Source of the DNA: Carettochelys insculpta | Taxonomy: Eukaryota > Chordata > Testudines > Carettochelyidae | Direction: 5' to 3' | Length of the DNA: 64,000 bases | NCBI RefSeq assembly: GCF_033958435.1 | Contig: NC_134152.1 | Location: 23,410,001-23,474,000, forward strand | Part shown: in pieces, positions 1 through 10,689 of the stretch | How positions within the stretch are numbered: the first letter of the stretch is position 1 | How the letters are laid out: every line of letters begins with the position of its first letter | Position numbers and translations under genes: made by a program | The notes under the pieces: model-generated | What the model was told of the DNA's origin: nothing | Database searches by the model: none | What the model saw: only the letters and a program-made list of their open reading frames with translations

Positions 1-1900
1 CCAGCACCAACCAGATGGGCGCCCTCCAGATGCAAACCTGCCCTATTGTGGTACTTGACCTTGTTGGACTGACACCGTTCTCAGTCTCCAAAGCCTTGGA
101 ATTGGTCTCTGGTACAGGAGGCAATGCAACATCATATGGGACTGGTGGAGAGTTTGCCAAATCACCTAGGACTGAGGAGCTGACACCAATCCTCCTTTTC
201 ATCAGAAGTAGCAGGCTTACAGAATCATCTTACACCATGAGCGACCGGCATTGCTTCTGGACAAGGTACAGCATGCACCGATCTTCAGTGCACTCCTCCT
301 GGCACCATTTATCAGCCTCCTCGATGCAGCATTATCTGTCAGCTCAGGGCTTGTCGGTACCACCCTGCTCCTTGCTTTCCAGGTCCTCAGAGTTGGAGGC
401 AGATTCCATATATTCCAATGGGTGAGGGTCCAGGAAAAATAAGAGAGATATTCACATGGTCTGGCAGATGCAGTGATCTTTTTGGACCCTCTAGCTGTAC
501 CATCTGGCCCCAGGAGCTCCTTTGATAGCTTCCAGGTCTGTCACATTGGCAAAGACCCAATCACAACCTCCAACAGAGACACTTGTTGCTTGGTACGGAG
601 TGTATCCCATACCCAGTCAGCTCCTTCCAGTGACTCAGACCTCGGCAGGGTGGGACTCAACTGTCATCAGCAGGAATGGTCTCCAGAGCAGCAGCCAGAC
701 CTCCCAGAGAAACAAGATGATCCTGTTTCCCCACTAGCTTCATTCTCATCCTCTCTAGATGAGGCAGTAGCTGGAGCATCTTCCTTGAGCCCCCACCAAT
801 AGACCATAAGGCACACCAGGACTTGCTTTGATGGGTAGTCTGTAGCATGGGCCTAAAGGCGGAGGAGGTTGTGGAGATGGAAGAGTCCATGGTCAACATC
901 CAGAAGGAACCATCCAGGCTTGTCCTCCCTCTAATTAAAATAGTTTAGAAAAAATAAATGCTGCCATTTGTCAGACCCCTGCCTCCATGACCAAGGGAGG
1001 GGAGTGCTAATATTATGTGCCTTACAAGAGATATAGATTTTTGTTTGCTCATCCTCAATCTTCTTCAACTCTTGTGTCTGCGATTAATGAAAAAGAAAAT
1101 CAGGGTCAATAGGTGCCTGCATCCAAGGACAAGCATATAGACCTCTCTGGCAGAAAGATCTATCCTGAAGTGGGCCTACAGTGAGAGATAGTCAACCAAC
1201 AGGCTATGCTGAATGGATAAAACTCTAACGCCTGGGCCTCAATATCCAAGTTTAAAGAACTCTACCCTCAAGAGTGTAGAACAGAATTTGCTGCTTTCCT
1301 TGAAGAGGGAAAACCGTCGCCAGAAACACTCTTCAAGTCTCCTACGCTGTAGAGAACTCAGGTGCTCTCACCATCTCTAAAGTGTCCCAGTTCCACATGG
1401 AAAAAAACATGTAGATGTCTGGAGAGTGCTGGCCTTCTACATTGAGTGACCAAGGTCATTCAGGAAGTCAATCCTACGTTTCATTGCAATAGCTGATTGA
1501 ATGAAGGGTCTCCTGGTCTCTTCAGAGTATCTCATCTTGGATCATTCACTATATCTGTACCTGTTATGAGCTAAAAAAGATCCCTCCCCTCAGGATCATG
1601 GCCCACATGATGAGAGCTCACACCTCTTCAACTGCTTTCCTTTCACAAGCACTGATTCAGGAGACCTTCAGAGCAGCAACTTGGGCCATTGGTTCACATG
1701 TTTACTGCTCATCATGCCATTGACTAGCAGACCAGAAGTGATGAAGCTATTAACAGAGCAGTCCTCCAATCAGTGATTCCTTAACTCCAACTCTAACACC
1801 AATTCCAGGGGAAGAGCTGTTTGGGAGTTACCTGATTGGAATGGATGTGAACAATACATCTTGAACAACAACAGTTTTGAGAAGATGAGTAACTGTCTTT
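1..1900 (+). mobile_element. Decayed DIRS-like (tyrosine recombinase) retrotransposon
   Basis: Non-coding relic with many stops and frameshifts. Around 795-905 an interrupted frame reads like the ORF1/gag of reptile DIRS-type elements (MGLKAEEVVEMEESMVNIQ at about 845-900). Around 1590-1730 another frame reads like the C-terminal part of a tyrosine recombinase, with the H-x-x-R box seen as AHMMRAHTSSTAFLSQ. The region where the nucleophilic tyrosine is expected reads SSCH or AHH, so that residue looks lost. The reverse transcriptase and RNase H parts expected between the two are absent, so this is an internally deleted copy. It is cut by the window's left edge. The 3' side near 1840-1900 is a likely terminal region. 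Family assignment is from memory of the domain pattern, not from a database. Confidence 0.6.
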
Positions 1901-2399
1901 TTTTACAACTCAGATTAAATATGAATCATTTACAGCATAAAAATACCAGTAAATATGCAAGTATAAAAGCCATCTGCCAGACAAGGAAATGACCCAGTTT
2001 GCTGCAGGGGATTGATAAATACAGATAGTTCAAGTACTGATGAAGAAATAAGAAAAAGACAGATTAAGATGGACTAACACCTTCCTGTCTTGAGTCCAGC
2101 ATGCAGTGGTACTTTCAAAAAATTAAGCTCCTTTCTTATATAGACCTGAGAGAGAGGGGCGTCCTTTAACATAACTGGTGAGCTGAAATAAAACCATTTT
2201 TCTTCTTTTTAATAACAAGAGTAACATATGAGACCAAGTGTTTGCATGAGTTATTAAATCTCATTACTTAATTGACTGAAATAAAAAAATAAAATCTAAT
2301 AATTCCACTTTATTGAACACTCGGGATATCTAGATACGCTCTGATGTACTGGTCCCCTTCAAGTTAATGGTGAAACTCACCCTGGATTCAGTGAAGTTT
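1901..2399. other. Unassigned AT-rich spacer
   Basis: Sequence between the DIRS-like relic and the CR1 element. I see no gene, RNA or clear repeat boundary. The last 100 bases may be the decayed 5' part of the CR1. Confidence 0.5.
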
Positions 2400-5300
2400 G
2401 TACAAAGAACCGCTTCCTGAAAATGAGTGATGAGGGAGGAACTTGTTGAGAATCTCAAAGTGGAAGGTAGCTTGGGAAAAAGTGACCATGACATCATAGA
2501 GTTTGTGATTCCAAGCAATAGTGAAAGGGAGAACAGCAAAACAGAGACAATGGATTTCAGGAAAGCAAATTTTGGTAAAGTCAGAGAGCTGGTAGGTAAG
2601 GTCCCATGGGAAGCAAGATTAAGAGAAAAAACAACTGAGGACAGTTGGCAGTTTTTCAAAGGGACATTATTAAGGACCCAAAAGCAAACTATACTATTGC
2701 ATAGGAAAGCTAGAAAGTATGATAAAAGACCACCTTGTCTTAGCCAGGAGATCTTGCATGATCTCAAAATCAAAAAGGAGTTGTATAAAAAGTGGAAAGT
2801 AGGAGAGATTACAAAAGATGTATATAAGCAAACAATGCGTGTATGCAGGGGCAAGATCAGAATGGCCAAGGCACAGAACAAGCTCAAATTACCTAGAGAC
2901 ATAGAGGGTAACAAGAAGTCATTCTATAAATATATTAGAAGCAAGAGGAAGACCAAGGACAGGTTAGGCCCACTACTCAGTGAGGAGGGAGAAACAATAT
3001 CAGGAAACTTGGAAATGGCAGAGGTGCTTAATGACTTCTTTGTTGTGGTCTTCACCAAGAAAGCTGATGCAGAAATGCCTAACATAATGCATGCTACTGG
3101 GAAGTGGGTAGGTTTAGAGGATTAAATACATAAAGAACAAGTTAAAAATTACTTACAAAAATTATGTCTTCAAGTCACCGGGGCCTGATTAAATGCATCC
3201 TAGAATACTTAAGGAGCTGATAGAGGAGGTTTCTGAGCCTTTAGCTATCATCTCTGAAAAGTTCTGGAAGTCAGGAGAGATTCCAGAAGACTGAAAAAGG
3301 GCAAACATAGTGCCCATCTATAATAAGGGAAAAAAGAACAGCCCAGGAAACTAAAGATCAGTCGGTTTAACTTCTGTGCCAGGAAAGATATTACAGCAAA
3401 TAATTAAGGAATTCATGTGCAAACATCTGGATGAAAATAAGGTGATAGGTAACAGCCGGCATGGATTTGTAACAACAAATCATGACAGACCAATCTGATA
3501 GCTTTTTTTTTTTGACAGGATTACAAGTTTTGTGGATAAGGGAGAGGCAGTGGATGTGGTATATCAAAACTTTAGTAAGGCATTTGACCTGGTCTCGCAT
3601 GATCTTATCAATAAACTAAGCAAATACAACTTATATGGGGTCACTATAAGGTGGGTGCATAACTGGCTGGATAACCATTCTCAGAGAGTAGTTATTAATG
3701 GTTTGCATTCATGCAGGAAGGGCATAACAAGTGGGGTTCTGCAGGGATCTGTTTTGGGACCAGTTCTATTCAATATCAATGATTTAGGTATTGGCATAGA
3801 GAGTACTAGATGTAATTTTCGTTCAGTAGCCAACTTATCGAGAACATATAGCAGACGAGCAAGCAGGGTTCAGAAAAGATAGAAGTACCATACAGCAGAT
3901 AAGACTAAGACTGATAAGCACTAAGACTGATAGCAGAGAAAGCTCGATGAAAGAACAAAAATGTATACACTTGCTTTGTCAATTTTCAAAAGGCATTTGA
4001 CAGTATAGATCAGAAAGTGACTTGGGCAGTGTTGGAGTCATACGGAGTGGACAGCAGACTGATACGGTTGTTGAAAGATATCAACAATAATGCAGAGGCA
4101 GCAGTGAGAATATGCAGGGAGTTGGGAAGTTGGTTTAAAACAAGTAGAGGTACGAGAAAAGGAGATCCAATATTGCCAAGTATCTCCCTCACACATCTGG
4201 AGAGAGCGATGGACAAGATCAAGGAAGAGGTAGAAGGGATAGCTGTGCACAGGAAAAGCATTAACAACTTGAGGTTCACCGATGATATAGTTATCATTGA
4301 GGAAGATGAGGAGAAGCTAGTGAAAACAGCGCTGGTGTTAAACGAAGAAGGGAAGCAGTATGGACTGATTATGAACATCGATAAAACAAAAACAATGGTA
4401 TTTGGAGATAAGGAAATAGGAAGGAAGATCAGGGTCGATGGTATTGAACTAGAAAACGTACAGAAGTTCACATATCTGGGGAGTAACAATGTATGATCTA
4501 GACTGTAAGAAGGAAATAGCGACTAAAATAGCAAAAGCAAGAGCAAGTTTGAAGGCGATGGATAAGATCTGGAAAAGCAAAGCAATTAGCTTAAGAACGA
4601 AGCTGGGTGTCTTGAATACGTGTGTATTCAGCAGCATGTTGTCTGGATGTGAGACCTGGGTGATAACGAAAAATTTGAAAAGAATACTGGCATTCGAAAG
4701 GAGTTGTTATAGAAAGATTCTGAGAGTAAGATGGATGCAGAAGGTCACCAATGAGGAATTATATAGAAAGATACAGCTGAAAGAGAACCTGCTGCAGAAG
4801 GTTATAAAATGGAAGCTACAACTATTTGGATATATTTGCAGAATAAACGACGAACGAAAAATCAAGACCCTAGTATTCGGCATAATGGATGGTTCGAATA
4901 GGAGAGGCAGACCCCACAGAGAATGGATAGATGATGTGGTAGATTGGTGCGGAGCTAGTCTACAGAAACTAAGCCACTCTGCACCAGATAGGTAAAGATG
5001 GAAGGAAATAGTGAGGGAGGCATCAGACACCTATGGACACTGAGCCCATGGTTGATGATGATGATGATACAGAGTATGCTTATTAAGTCTGCAGATGATA
5101 CCACGCTGGGAGGGATTGCAACTGCTTTGAAGGATAGGTTCATAATTCAGAATGATCTGGATAAAATGGAGAAACGGTCTGAGGTAAACAGGATGCAGTT
5201 TAATAAGGACAAATCCAAAGTACTAAACTTAGGAAGAAATAATGAGCTTCATATATATATAGAATGGGAAGCGACTGTCTAGGAAGGAGTACTGTGGAAA

Positions 5301-5977
5301 GGGACTTAGGGGTCATAGTGGACAACAAGCTAAATATGAGTCAACAGTGTGATGCTGTTTCCAAAAAAGCAAACATGATTCTGGAATGTATTAACAGGAG
5401 TGTTGTGAGGAAGACACAAGAAGTCATTCTTCCACTCTACTCAGTGCTCATTAGGCCTCAGTTGGAGTACTGTGTCCAGTTCTGGGAACCACACTTCAAG
5501 AAAGATGTGGAGAAATTGGAAAAGGTCCAGAGAAGAGCAACAAGAATGATTAAAGGTTTAGAGAACATGAGGTATGAGGGAAGACTGAAAGATTTGGGCT
5601 TGTTTAGTTTAGAAAAGAGAAGACTTAGAGGGGACATGATAGTGGTTTTCAAGTACCGCAAAAGATGGTTACAAGGAGGAAGGAGAAAAATTGTTCTCCT
5701 TGGCCTCTGAGGATAGAACAAGGAGCAGTGGGCTTAAACTGCAGTAAGAGAGGTTTAGATTAGACATTAGGAAAAACTTCCTAACTGTCAGGGTGGTTAT
5801 ACATTGGAATAATTTGCCTAGGGAGGTTGTGGAATCTCCATCGCTGGAGATATTTAAGAGCAGGTTAGATAGACACCTAATGGTGATAAGCTAGATGATC
5901 CAAACACACTCCTGCCAAGAGGGCAGGGAATCGGACTCGATCACGCCTTGAGGTCCCTTCCAGTTTTAGTGTTCTAT
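2400..5977 (+). mobile_element. CR1 LINE, 5'-truncated, split by another LINE
   Basis: CR1-family non-LTR retrotransposon, a relic. The segment 2427-3125 reads as the end of the endonuclease domain (SDHDIIEF) and the region leading into the reverse transcriptase ([40 protein letters not shown]). From 3532 the RT core follows ([32 protein letters not shown]), and 5085-5700 gives the distal RT (ADDTTLGG, RDLGVIVDNKLNMSQQCDAV, LEYCVQFW). The 3' end at about 5977 closes with the usual CR1 tail TTCTATGATTCTG. The RT frame stops at 3800 and resumes at 5071 because an RTE-like LINE is inserted. Many stops make this inactive. Confidence 0.93.
3806..5070 (+). mobile_element. RTE-like LINE fragment nested inside CR1
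   Basis: A second non-LTR reverse transcriptase unlike CR1. Visible motifs in order are EQAGFRKDRSTIQQ (about 3857-3898), VNFQKAFDSID (about 3980-4012), RKGDP (about 4158), the catalytic box as FTDDIVI (about 4278-4298), a KFTYLGS motif (about 4463-4483), and a C-terminal GRPHREWIDDVVDWC region (about 4903-4947). The frame is open from about 3964 to 4490, shifts there, and is open again to 4995, so only one frameshift is seen over about 1 kb. The 3' end is a TGATGATGATGATGA tail. It is flanked by AGAGTA at 3800-3805 and 5071-5076, a likely 6-bp target duplication. The 5' end is truncated. Clade placement (RTE or a relative) is inference. Confidence 0.85.
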
Positions 5978-6239
5978 GATTCTGTGGGTCATATGACTAG
6001 AGATGCAATGGGATTACTTAGGTAAGAGAGACCTGCCCCTTTGAATAGTGATTAAAGAGAAGAAATAGTAGTCTAAGCCCCTTCTTCTGATTCTGAACTC
6101 TTTCTGATGGAACACTGGCAAGTATTTTGTTCCTTTCTGCCTACAAAAATACAATTCTGAGATTTCTCAGTGCTTTTAGGATGGAGATCATATGATTTCC
6201 CATTACTGTTGATTTTAATGTACATTCCCATATCTTAAT
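5978..6239. other. No feature recognised
   Basis: AT-rich sequence downstream of the CR1 tail, with no coding, RNA or repeat signature that I recognise. Confidence 0.5.
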
Positions 6240-6470
6240 GCTTAACATCCCCCCTCCCCTCCTCCTTCAATCCTATGTACTTGATTTGTCAGTTTTTATT
6301 GCAATTTTTTTTGTCCTCTGTACTTAGATATGTCAGTCTGTATGGGAAATGAGAGTGATCTGATGAAGTGGGTCTGTCCCACAAAACTCATCACTGAATA
6401 AGTCATTTTGTTAGCCTTTAGAGTGCTACATTGATGCCGTTTTGTTTTATTCCCGTAGCTAACAGTTTTG
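6240..6470 (-). repeat. Short interspersed repeat (turtle SINE / Penelope-terminus type), old copy
   Basis: Contains CTGATGAAGTGGGTCTGTCC followed by CACAAAACTCATCACTGAA and a segment related to TTAGTCTTTAAAGTGCTAC. These match, in reverse orientation, the short repeats at 17604-18105 and 20044-20249. The GTAGCCGTGTTAGTCT head is recognisable only as a degraded CGTAGCTAACA at about 6455-6466. The body at 6240-6350 is pyrimidine-rich. Divergence from the other copies suggests an old insertion. Confidence 0.7.
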
Positions 6471-7254
6471 ACTCAAATTGTCCAGTTTATAAAAATCCAA
6501 CAGCATAAAATGGAAACATAGAAGCTGCTGCAAGAGGACATTTATCAAAGAAAGAATTATCTTGCTCAGTTTTATTATGCACATAGAAAACTTATCAAGA
6601 TGTTATAACTTGTCATATTTGTTAAAACAGCAGGAAACAAGACTAGCAGAGGAAAGAATATTGTTATCTAACAAGACTTTTCTATTTCTCTCTTATTTGA
6701 TTTTAAAAAAGGGAAAAAGTTCTTTTCACTCACTCTTTTACTGTTTTCTTGATATTCTGTATTGTCCTCAAGTCTCAAAATAAAAAGGGCGTGAAGGCTA
6801 AACTTCCAGACTGGCAGAGATATTCTGGGAGTTAAAATGTAACATGAACAGAGAGTTTACTGATGACTTATTAGAGCCACAAGTCCTATTTTAATAGCAG
6901 GAATTAAGTGGTGCATATTTCTTGTCCTGAGAGGTGTTCACTGAAAACTACATCACTATGTAAAGGAAAATAGAGGTCCTTGAAAATTATGGATCCAGAT
7001 ATGGCAGGTCTTGGAAGTTAAGGAGTTGCAGATTTCAAGAAGTGGACGGATCTGATCATCTGCCTGTGGAAGATGCAGACTATTAAAAAAATGATATTAC
7101 ATTAACAGAAAATAAAATACTATGAACTTAATCCTTTATATTTTCAAAGCTGTGTATATAATTAATTCTCACTCCTGAACTAGGCAGCACTATGGCAAGG
7201 GATTATTATTAACTCCATTTTACAGATAAAGAAACTAAAATACAGAGATAAAGG
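6471..7254. other. No feature recognised
   Basis: AT-rich intergenic DNA upstream of the gene. A 73-codon open frame at 6562-6783 has no recognisable domain and looks like chance. Confidence 0.5.
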
Positions 7255-7479
7255 CAGTGCTTTTTTGTGCTAGTACATGCTGGTACTGAGTACCAGCACC
7301 TTAGCAGCCCCACCTGTGGGAACTTTGGCCTGAGGAGAGGGGTCCTTGGCAGCCATGTGGTGTGGAGCCAATTGGGGTGCAGAGCCCCACTGGTAGCCCC
7401 AGCTACGGGAACTCTGGCAGAGGGGATGTGGGGAGCCATCTGAGTACCAATTTTTTTTTTTTTTTTAAAAGAAGTACTG
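7255..7479. mobile_element. hAT-type non-autonomous DNA transposon (225 bp)
   Basis: Starts CAGTGCTTTTTT and ends AAAAGAAGTACTG, whose reverse complement CAGTACTTCTTTT matches the start. This gives imperfect terminal inverted repeats of hAT type. It is flanked by GATAAAGG (7247-7254) and GCTAAAGG (7480-7487), an 8-bp target duplication with one mismatch. The interior is GC-rich and contains two related segments about 100 bp apart (CTGTGGGAACTTTGGC and CTACGGGAACTCTGGC). No transposase is encoded. Confidence 0.82.
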
Positions 7480-7831
7480 GCTAAAGGAATTGCTTGATAG
7501 TATATAAAGATAAAGCAAGTACGCAGAACTTTCCTTGAAATCAAAGAGTTCTGTGCATGGGATAGCTGCAGAACTAGGTCCTTTGACAGATAAACGTATT
7601 TACTGTAAGATAGATATACATTTATGAAAAATGTAAACATTTCTATAAACAGCTGTCATTGTCTTAATACCGTTATTAGTGAAACAACCTGAAAGTGGAA
7701 ATTATAATTTGTAGCGACCCTTCCTACCAAAGAAACAATACTTTCCCATGAAAAAGCATTGAAGGGTAGACAGTATCCAAGTTTCTGTTGAATAAGTTCT
7801 ATATTACAGAAGTGCTATGGTTAGTTCAACA

Positions 7832-8508
7832 CAGGGTTGGGCAAAATCATGTCCAGGGGCTGAATTCAGCCCATCAAGTATTTCTCTCCAGCCCACCCAG
7901 CTGATTAGCACAGTGTGCATACTTACAGCCAGCAGCATATATTCAGCTGCCACTCCCCCACTTTGTTCCATCTGCAGTCAAGCTGCTTCTAGGATTTTTC
8001 TGTGAGCTGTACAGAGGAGGCGGCGGAGGTGGAGGGGAGAGGATAGTGCTGAAGTCAGGATGTTCCCCTGCCTCTATGCACCAGCGCTGCAGAGCATAGA
8101 TCTGGAAGAGGCAGACACACAACAGCGCCGATTCAGTTTGAAGCATGGGTGGGACGAGAATCAGGAGCACAGAGCAGGGGAGAGTTCCCTTAAAGAGACA
8201 GAAGAAGGCTTCTCTCAGAAACAGTCAGTAGCAGCCAACACACATACTCTGTGTCACTTTCACTCATACCTAGTCTGTGCCCCACACACAGTCACGGTCT
8301 CATATATACTGCATCACAGTTTGTGTCACAAAGTCTGTCTCACACACAATGTGTTTCTCTTTCTCACACACACACAGTCCCTCTGTGTAACTCCTAGCCC
8401 CATCCATTTTGCCTGAGGCGCCACCACCTCCAGGCGACCCAGTGCTGGCTCATGACCAGTACCAAAATTTATGGAGCAGCCCCTCTGTGAAAATCATTGC
8501 CCACCCCG
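7832..8508. mobile_element. hAT-type non-autonomous DNA transposon (677 bp)
   Basis: Left end CAGGGTTGGGCAA, right end TTGCCCACCCCG (reverse complement CGGGGTGGGCAA), forming terminal inverted repeats. Flanks GTTCAACA (7824-7831) and GTTTAACA (8509-8516) are an 8-bp target duplication with one mismatch. The interior includes a CACA/TCTC low-complexity stretch at about 8235-8395. Open frames inside are short and unrelated to a transposase. Confidence 0.82.
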
Positions 8509-8516
8509 GTTTAACA

Positions 8517-9561
8517 CTTGTTGTAAATTAATAGCATTAAAATAAAATCTGATGTGTAAAAAGTGATGTAATTTACCATAGCATCCTGAAACTGATTTTT
8601 CAGCACCACTGTGTAAGCTTTTCAAAATATTCTATCACTGTGGTATCTGACTAATTCCTAACGGGAATACCAGTTCTTTCATTTCTACATTGTATCATTA
8701 AATTATTGCTTATTTTTGTTAATGTAAGACAATTTGTCTTCTTGTGGAGCACAGTCCTGTTCCCTTTGAAGTTGATGGGAGCATTGCCATTGAATTAATG
8801 GGAGGAGGACTGTACTGTGGCTTATTCTTCTCTATAATTAGAGGCAGTGATTATAATATCTTTTATTTTGTCCTGGAGTTTACCTTGCAGCAAAAGAAGT
8901 ACACAGTATTAACTTCAAGGTCAACTGAAACAGTGTAAAGGAAAAAGAATAATTTACTAAACACAAGCAGTAAAGAAAGAAACGTTATCTAAAAGAGTAC
9001 TAAATTAGAGATAAAATGAGTGAACATACAGGAAAACAAGTTGAACAATCTTGGTATTACAATCCAAGAGTCAATTCCTCATCTTGTTGTAAATGGACAT
9101 AGCTGGCCCATCTTGTAAAACGTCCAAAGCTCTGGTCACTTTACTTCTTTATTTAAACTTATTTGCTAATTTTAATATTTTCTTAAAATTGTACTATGAA
9201 AACAATTCAAAGATGCATCTTCCAAATAAATGCTATAATATTATACTATTTAATCATCCCACTATTTTAATGTGACAAGTTATTAAAAACGTAAATGTAT
9301 AATTTAAAAAACAGGACTATTTTAAAGGATTAATGAGATTTATAAGATTTTGAAGTGAGCAAAAGTGTTCCTGTGAAGAGAGGTTGTTGGAACCAAACCT
9401 CAGCTCCAAGCAAAATTGACTGTAATGAGCACCTATAAACAAGAGTATTAGAGTGGAGCACCACTGACACAGCTTCAAAGGCTGCGAGCTGGTTCATCCC
9501 ACCCTACAATGGGAAACTAGAGGTTTTCCCTCATGACTGACCCTCTTCCCCTACAGTTGCC
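8517..9561. other. No feature recognised
   Basis: AT-rich DNA with short chance open frames only. Nothing conserved is apparent. Confidence 0.5.
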
Positions 9562-9575
9562 TCCCCAAATGCATG

Positions 9576-9711
9576 GTGTCAAGTATCGGAGGGGTAGCCG
9601 TGTTAGTCTAGATCTGTAACAGCAACGAAGGGTCCTGTGGCATCTTATAGACTAACAGAAAATTTTGAGCATGAGCTTTCATGAGCACAAACTCACTTCA
9701 TCAGATGCTGG
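9576..9711 (+). repeat. Short interspersed repeat with 14-bp target duplication
   Basis: Complete short repeat of about 136 bp containing GGGGTAGCCGTGTTAGTCTA and ending ACTTCATCAGATGCTG. It is flanked by a perfect 14-bp duplication TCCCCAAATGCATG at 9562-9575 and 9712-9725, the mark of target-primed retrotransposition. The head resembles a tRNA A box (TAGCCGTGTTAGTCT). The distal half, read on the minus strand, contains a hammerhead-ribozyme-like core at 9667-9704. It could be called a tRNA-type SINE or a solo terminus of a Penelope-like element; the sequence alone does not decide. Confidence 0.88.
9667..9704 (-). ncRNA. Hammerhead-ribozyme-like core in short repeat
   Basis: Minus strand reads CTGATGA, an extra A, GTGAG with partner CTCAT (one G-U closing pair in place of G-C), GAAA, GC-TCAT-GC and TC. 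It lies in the distal half of the repeat that has the 14-bp target duplication. Confidence 0.4.
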
Positions 9712-9725
9712 TCCCCAAATGCATG

Positions 9726-10689
9726 TGTGAGTGTGTATATTTTAAAAAAAATGGGAATATACTCTGTCCTCTCTTGGCAGAGCTGTTCTATTCACCTTTT
9801 GAAGTTGAAGGCTGAAGCCCTACCTCCCACGGCACTTATGAAAGAACTGACTTGTGCAAGGTGTCCTGCAAATGTTAAAATGGAATGATCTTCACACAGT
9901 CCTGCTGCCCAGATTGGGTATCATGCATTCAACTGGGATGTAGGAATGGCCTTCACAGCTACTGTAATGTCTGCTGCTGAAGCAGCCTTCTTTCACCACT
10001 TCCCCTGCTGGATCTGAGCAAGGAGAGAGCCACCACAGAGAGCAGATAAGCACCTGCAAAAGGTGTCCTTATTTGCCTTAGGCTCTCCACCTACCCCCGC
10101 CTCCTAAAAATCCTTTCAGTGTCTCAGGTGCCATCTTCCCAAACTATACCCACCCACTTTCAACTCCCTCCTACCCTCTTTCTTCCTCAGTTTACTCAGC
10201 TAACCCCAAGCACTTCTGGCAACCTCAATTCCCCCACTTCTCAAACACCTCCCTACAGATTAAAGCCATTTCAATCTGCTGCCCCCCACTTCTACCTACA
10301 AACCTGGTTAACCTTCAGCAACTTTGCCAACTTCCCCATCCCAATTATCAGCTAGCTAGCATCAGACAACTGTCCTCCACTTGCCCTTACAGCGAATCCC
10401 CATTGGACAGCCCAACAACCCAAGCGCCCTTGAAGCTGCCAGTTTGGCTGGACTCTTCCAGGAGGTTTCATCACATGCTATAAGGTTTAATCGCTGGAGC
10501 CAGGCTGTTAGCTACCTCCCCTGGCCCATCAATTGCTTCACCCCACTGCCCCCCCTCCCATCCAGTCCCTACTCACTCCCCTGCTGCTCTTCAGCACCCA
10601 CTCCATTTTGTGCAGCCCCAGAGCCTCCTCCTCTCGCCAGCCATCGCTTTGCCGGCCAAGGCGTATCGAGTTTGCACGGTAGTTGAGGG
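9726..10689. other. Upstream flank of the gene, pyrimidine-rich in its second half
   Basis: No gene seen. From about 10080 to 10380 the + strand is strongly C/T-rich. GC content rises toward the CpG island. Distal regulatory elements are possible but none can be named from the sequence. Confidence 0.45.

Noticed and set aside
2427..3125. 232-codon open frame as a cellular gene
   Set aside because: Its translation is CR1 endonuclease/RT sequence and it continues as broken CR1 frames; it is a retrotransposon relic.
9585..9640. Functional tRNA gene suggested by the A-box-like TAGCCGTGTTAGTCT
   Set aside because: No cloverleaf, no anticodon stem and no convincing B box; it is the head of a dispersed short repeat.
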